This document shows positions 4,856-7,415 of a stretch of DNA of 7,415 nt, piece after piece. Source of the stretch: Nitrososphaerota archaeon (GTDB lineage Archaea > Thermoproteota > Nitrososphaeria > Nitrososphaerales > Nitrosopumilaceae); contig JAGWGO010000069.1 in assembly GCA_028867395.1 (NCBI GenBank), positions 1 to 7,415 on the forward strand, given 5' to 3'. Below the pieces are notes generated by a model. The model made no database searches. It saw only the letters and a program-made list of their open reading frames with translations, and was not told the origin of the DNA. Within the stretch, counting starts at the first letter, position 1, and each line of letters starts with the position of its first letter. The position numbers were made by a program, and so were the translations under genes.

Positions 4856-5170
4856 ATGCAGTATCACCAGGCGGTCAGAATTGGTCAAGACAGAGCAAGA
4901 AAATCGCAAATGACTCTGTTTGAACATGCAGGTTTTGCCATGCTTACACTTACGGTAAAGAAATCTCAAGGCGTCTTTGTTCCAGTGGGGGAAAAAGAGT
5001 TTGTCGCTGTTGCTCAAAAATCAGAGGGTTGGGTTGCTGTAATAGTGGACGAAGAAGGATATGCCAAGGCGCAGTCAAAGGTTTTGTCTGAAGAACAAGC
5101 AAGAGAGATTTTTCAAAAGGCAGTTGCTGCAGGAATTTCAGAATTTTCAGGAACGGTCAAGCTAGTGTAA
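4856..5170 (+). CDS. Uncharacterised 104-aa protein
   Basis: I do not recognise a named family. The open frame extends back to a TTG at 4766, but the TATA box at 4827-4834 points to a leaderless transcript starting at ATG 4856, giving 104 residues that begin MQYHQAVRIGQDRARK. The protein is soluble. An N-terminal helical or basic part (1-25) is followed by a beta-rich stretch (AMLTLTVKKSQGVFVPVG, EFVAVAQKSEGWVAVIVDEEGYAKA). A C-terminal helix pair (LSEEQAREIFQKAVAAG) and a final strand (FSGTVKLV) complete a small alpha-beta domain. There are no cysteines or obvious catalytic motif. Its last 14 bases overlap the 3' end of the convergent UMP kinase gene. It diverges from the LEA-like gene across a 74-base gap. 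The steady codon pattern supports a real gene. Confidence 0.7.
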   Translation: MQYHQAVRIGQDRARKSQMTLFEHAGFAMLTLTVKKSQGVFVPVGEKEFVAVAQKSEGWVAVIVDEEGYAKAQSKVLSEEQAREIFQKAVAAGISEFSGTVKLV

Positions 5171-5861
5171 TTTCAGTTCCTTCGGGGCTTCCCTTGATGG
5201 CCCTTTCTAATGTCTTGATATCAGCTTTGAGAATTCTTGTTTTAATTTTGGAGCGCTCAATTACTTTCAAAGCCACTATATCCATCAAGTCGTATCCTCC
5301 TGCAACAGATTCTTGGTGTACTAGCATGCCACGCAGTTTTTTTAGCGGAATTTTTTTGAACTTTTTTGCATATTTGTTCTTGCGCGGATCGGAATCGTAT
5401 ACGGCGTCAACATCGGTTGCGTTAAGAAATGTACTCGCTCTTACTTTTTCTGCAATAAGCGCAGCAGTGGCGTTTGTGCTCTGACCCGGATGCAAGCCTC
5501 CAGTAACCACAACTAGTCCGCTGTCTGCTGCGTTTGCTACTTCTTTTAGATTAACCGGAGGATGTGGATACGCCATGCCTTGCAATGCAAAGATGAGAAG
5601 TTTTGCGTTCAGTCTTGAAACCTCGATGCCTATCTCATCAAGTGTAGACTCGTCTGCACCAGACGACCTAGCATGTGAGATGTAGTGTCTTGCAATCTTT
5701 CCTCCGCCTGCAATTATGATTGGTTGGCAGATCTTGCTTATCCTAACAAAAAATTCTGCAAACTGCTTTAGCGTTTTTGTGTCTTCTAATCCAAACAGAC
5801 TGCCTGATAATTTTATGACTATCCTTGGTTTTTGTTTTGGTATCGTTTGATCCGCTCTCAT
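5157..5861 (-). CDS. pyrH: UMP kinase (archaeal type)
   Basis: Phosphorylates UMP to UDP with ATP, the step that opens UTP and CTP synthesis. The 234-residue protein is a cytoplasmic amino-acid-kinase fold. Visible motifs are IVIKLSGSLFG (14-24, Lys17 for the phosphates), the glycine loop IAGGGKIARHYI (50-61), GADESTLDEIGIEVSRLNAKLL (68-89, the UMP-binding helix region), TGGLHPGQSTNATAALIAE (120-138) and the nucleotide-binding stretch FLNATDVDAVYDSDPRKN (145-162), then GGYDLMDIVALKVIERSKI. GLHPGQSTNATAA is typical of the archaeal subfamily and distinguishes it from isopentenyl phosphate kinase and acetylglutamate kinase of the same superfamily. The length is near the archaeal norm of about 225, with a slightly longer N-terminus. 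The ATG lies 8 bases after the HD gene's stop, so the two are co-transcribed. The 3' end overlaps the convergent gene by 14 bases. Confidence 0.93.
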   Translation of the reverse strand: MRADQTIPKQKPRIVIKLSGSLFGLEDTKTLKQFAEFFVRISKICQPIIIAGGGKIARHYISHARSSGADESTLDEIGIEVSRLNAKLLIFALQGMAYPHPPVNLKEVANAADSGLVVVTGGLHPGQSTNATAALIAEKVRASTFLNATDVDAVYDSDPRKNKYAKKFKKIPLKKLRGMLVHQESVAGGYDLMDIVALKVIERSKIKTRILKADIKTLERAIKGSPEGTEITLA

Positions 5862-5869
5862 TTTTCTAA

Positions 5870-7114
5870 TTACCTGTTTTCACCAAGGATGACCTGTGCT
5901 GCCATTTCAACCTTTTTTCTAAATTGTTGTCTTGCATAGATTCGTAGAATATCCATGAAACCCGAGATTGCAGCCACCAAAGGGATCTCAGACATCGGAA
6001 GCTCATATGCTTCCTTGGGACCTGCCTCCCTAGTTGATGTTAGAATAATTGATTTTGATTCCTTTTTTGAGGGCGCAAGAGGTATTGATGGGGTCTTGGA
6101 TATGTCAACAAATACCTCCGACTCACTTACTTTGGCCTTTTTTGCAATGTCATGTTGCAACTCTTGTGGGTTGACCTTGCCCATTCGAGGTTTCATGAAA
6201 ATTTTTTCATAGACGCATTTGAGAAGCCTTCGTTCCTGATAGTCTAGCGCAAGCTGGCGTGCCCTTTTAAGTTCAGAACTCGTTCTTGGAAGAGAAACAA
6301 GTTTTGATATGACAAGCTCGTCTGTTAGCTGTACGTATTTTTCTAGATTGTCTGTTGCAAGTCCAAGCTCAGAGTCGGCAAGCAGCATGGACTCGATAAG
6401 CATCACCTCTGCTGCCCTCACGGTCTTGTGGAAATATACTGCCCTGAACATCTGATATCTTGAGATCATCATGGATTCAAAGGAACGAAGTGCAGATTTG
6501 TCAAGTGAGAGTTTTCGTTGGTGGACATCAAGTGAGTTTATGATTCTCTTAAAGTCAATTCTTGCATGTTCCGCACCTGTAAAGTATCCGTCGCGAAGAA
6601 GGTAGTCCATCATATCTGCGCTCAGGCCGCCTGAGATTACCTCATTCATGAATTGATACTTCGAGTGTCCAAACGCCAGTTTGCTTATGAAGGTCTTGTC
6701 AAAGCCTCCTTTTGATACAATATCACCAATTTCCGTTTTTAGGATAATGTTTTCTCCAATTTTTTCATGAGAAATTTTTCGCTTTTTTTGTAGTACCTCT
6801 TCAAATAGATGTGAAAATGGCCCATGCCCAATATCGTGCAAAAGTGCTGCAAGCCTAAGGCTTTCAATCTTGTCAGAATCCAAGTGTCCCTTTTCTGCAA
6901 GTATAGATGATGCCTGGCCTGCAACATGCATTGTTCCAAGCGAGTGCTCAAATCTAGAGTGCTGCGCTCCCGGATATACCAGATGTGCGCCCGCAAGCTG
7001 TCTTATTCTGCGGAGTCTTTGAAATATAGGACTGTCAATTATCCCAACTTCGTTGACGTAGACGTTGATAAAGCCATGAATCGGGTCAACTATTTGTAGA
7101 TTTTTTTTTGCCAT
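5870..7114 (-). CDS. HD-domain phosphohydrolase, SAMHD1/dNTPase-like (COG1078-type)
   Basis: The 414-residue cytoplasmic protein has the full metal site of the HD superfamily: His57 in HSRFEHSLG, His93-Asp94 in LLHDIGHGPFSH and Asp167 in SADMMDYLLRDGYFTG. It also has His97 and His102, matching the catalytic histidines of SAMHD1. The opening DPIHGFINV and RLRRIRQLAGAHLVYPGAQHSRFEHS are characteristic of this family. By homology it hydrolyses dNTPs to nucleosides plus triphosphate, although some archaeal and bacterial relatives have other nucleotide substrates. Residues about 280-414 are a helical extension with a Lys/Ser/Pro-rich linker (about 338-356). It sits between dTMP kinase (one-base gap) and UMP kinase (eight-base gap), so a role in balancing nucleotide pools is likely. 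Codons 2-5 contain nine consecutive A, a slippage-prone tract. The substrate is inferred. Confidence 0.88.
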   Translation of the reverse strand: MAKKNLQIVDPIHGFINVYVNEVGIIDSPIFQRLRRIRQLAGAHLVYPGAQHSRFEHSLGTMHVAGQASSILAEKGHLDSDKIESLRLAALLHDIGHGPFSHLFEEVLQKKRKISHEKIGENIILKTEIGDIVSKGGFDKTFISKLAFGHSKYQFMNEVISGGLSADMMDYLLRDGYFTGAEHARIDFKRIINSLDVHQRKLSLDKSALRSFESMMISRYQMFRAVYFHKTVRAAEVMLIESMLLADSELGLATDNLEKYVQLTDELVISKLVSLPRTSSELKRARQLALDYQERRLLKCVYEKIFMKPRMGKVNPQELQHDIAKKAKVSESEVFVDISKTPSIPLAPSKKESKSIILTSTREAGPKEAYELPMSEIPLVAAISGFMDILRIYARQQFRKKVEMAAQVILGENR

Positions 7115-7115
7115 G

Positions 7116-7415
7116 TTATTTTGCGATGGATTTTGTTACAATTTGTTTAACATTTTGATGTACATCTTGCTTGTGTGCTGATGCATTTACAATATGCCAT
7201 CCAAATTCCTTTGCAAGTTTTCTGTATGTCTGTGTGATCTTTTGGGCAAACTCTATGTTTTCTTCAAACTTGTCACGTCTTTCTTTTTTGCGAGAAAACG
7301 AATCAGTTGGATTTACGTCTAGAAGTATGACAAGATCTTCTTTTGGAAGTCCCTTATCCAAATTTTGGAGCCATTGCATATCAAGTCCATTTACTGTTCC
7401 ATATACCAGATTTGA
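7116..7415 (-). CDS. tmk: Thymidylate (dTMP) kinase, C-terminal part only
   Basis: dTMP kinase makes dTDP for DNA synthesis. The visible 99 residues begin at the window edge with SNLVYGTVNGLDMQWLQNLD, the segment just after the DRY motif (the motif itself is outside the window). LPKEDLVILLDVNPTDSFSRKKERRDKFEEN follows, with the basic lid-like region RKKERRDKFE. The end is the helix and strand EFAQKITQTYRKLAKEFGWHIVNAS and a final basic helix. The order and motifs match P-loop thymidylate kinases, whose full length is about 195-215, so about half of the protein lies beyond the right edge. The frame is open to the edge, and the internal ATG at 7379 is not the start. The stop lies one base before the HD gene's ATG, showing tight coupling. 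dTMP kinase is preferred over other P-loop kinases because of the SNxxYG...WL pattern. Confidence 0.85.
   Translation of the reverse strand, partial: SNLVYGTVNGLDMQWLQNLDKGLPKEDLVILLDVNPTDSFSRKKERRDKFEENIEFAQKITQTYRKLAKEFGWHIVNASAHKQDVHQNVKQIVTKSIAK

Noticed and set aside
5157..5861. Isopentenyl phosphate kinase or acetylglutamate kinase
   Set aside because: The GGLHPGQSTNATAA and NATDVDAVYDSDPRKN stretches and the nucleotide-operon context match archaeal UMP kinase better.
7116..7379. Complete 87-codon gene starting at ATG 7379
   Set aside because: The frame is open to the window edge and the 12 upstream residues continue the dTMP kinase pattern, so it is a partial gene, not a short complete one.
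1..7415. Defence island or integrated virus
   Set aside because: Apart from a SAMHD1-like enzyme in a housekeeping operon, no integrase, toxin-antitoxin, restriction, cas or viral gene is visible, and base composition appears even.

Overview
The window looks like core chromosome of an ammonia-oxidising-type thaumarchaeon (Nitrososphaerota). No marker gene fixes the genus. The base composition is moderately AT-rich (about 40% GC by eye), which would suit a Nitrosotenuis-like organism better than the most AT-rich Nitrosopumilus relatives, but that placement is an inference. The archaeal assignment rests on an A-type ATP synthase cluster, an archaeal-type UMP kinase, TATA boxes placed for leaderless or near-leaderless transcripts, and small membrane or exported proteins of archaeal style.

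Layout. (1) 1-1679, minus strand: part of an A-type ATP synthase operon in the order K (proteolipid), E (peripheral stalk), C (central-stalk socket; it runs off the left edge). A TATA box upstream of K predicts an almost leaderless mRNA. (2) 1812-2588, minus: a two-domain thiosulfate sulfurtransferase (rhodanese) with its own promoter and an oligo-T terminator. (3) 2589-2865: a regulatory intergenic region of 277 bases, AT-rich and unusually dense in short perfect dyads. It separates the sulfurtransferase from a divergent plus-strand unit. (4) 2866-4215, plus: an uncharacterised protein with a probable winged-helix DNA-binding domain, a doubtful mini-ORF, and an uncharacterised two-helix membrane protein with a coiled coil. 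(5) 4218-4781, minus: a membrane-anchored or exported LEA14/WHy-like protein with a GTG start. It diverges from (6) 4856-5170, plus: a 104-residue protein of unknown function that appears to be leaderless. (7) 5157-7415, minus: a tight nucleotide-metabolism operon transcribed in the order dTMP kinase (tmk, C-terminal part only), HD-domain phosphohydrolase of the SAMHD1/dNTPase-like family, UMP kinase (pyrH).

How the genes fit together. Energy conservation (ATP synthase) and pyrimidine nucleotide supply (UMP kinase and dTMP kinase around a possible dNTP-hydrolysing HD enzyme) are standard housekeeping. The less ordinary part is 2589-4215, where a putative regulator with many dyads before its start is followed in the same direction by a membrane protein of unknown role. 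I found no CRISPR array, tRNA, rRNA, insertion sequence, phage gene or clear defence system. No undescribed system can be claimed from this sequence alone; the best leads are the regulator and membrane-protein pair with its dyad-rich promoter, and the two unknown small proteins.
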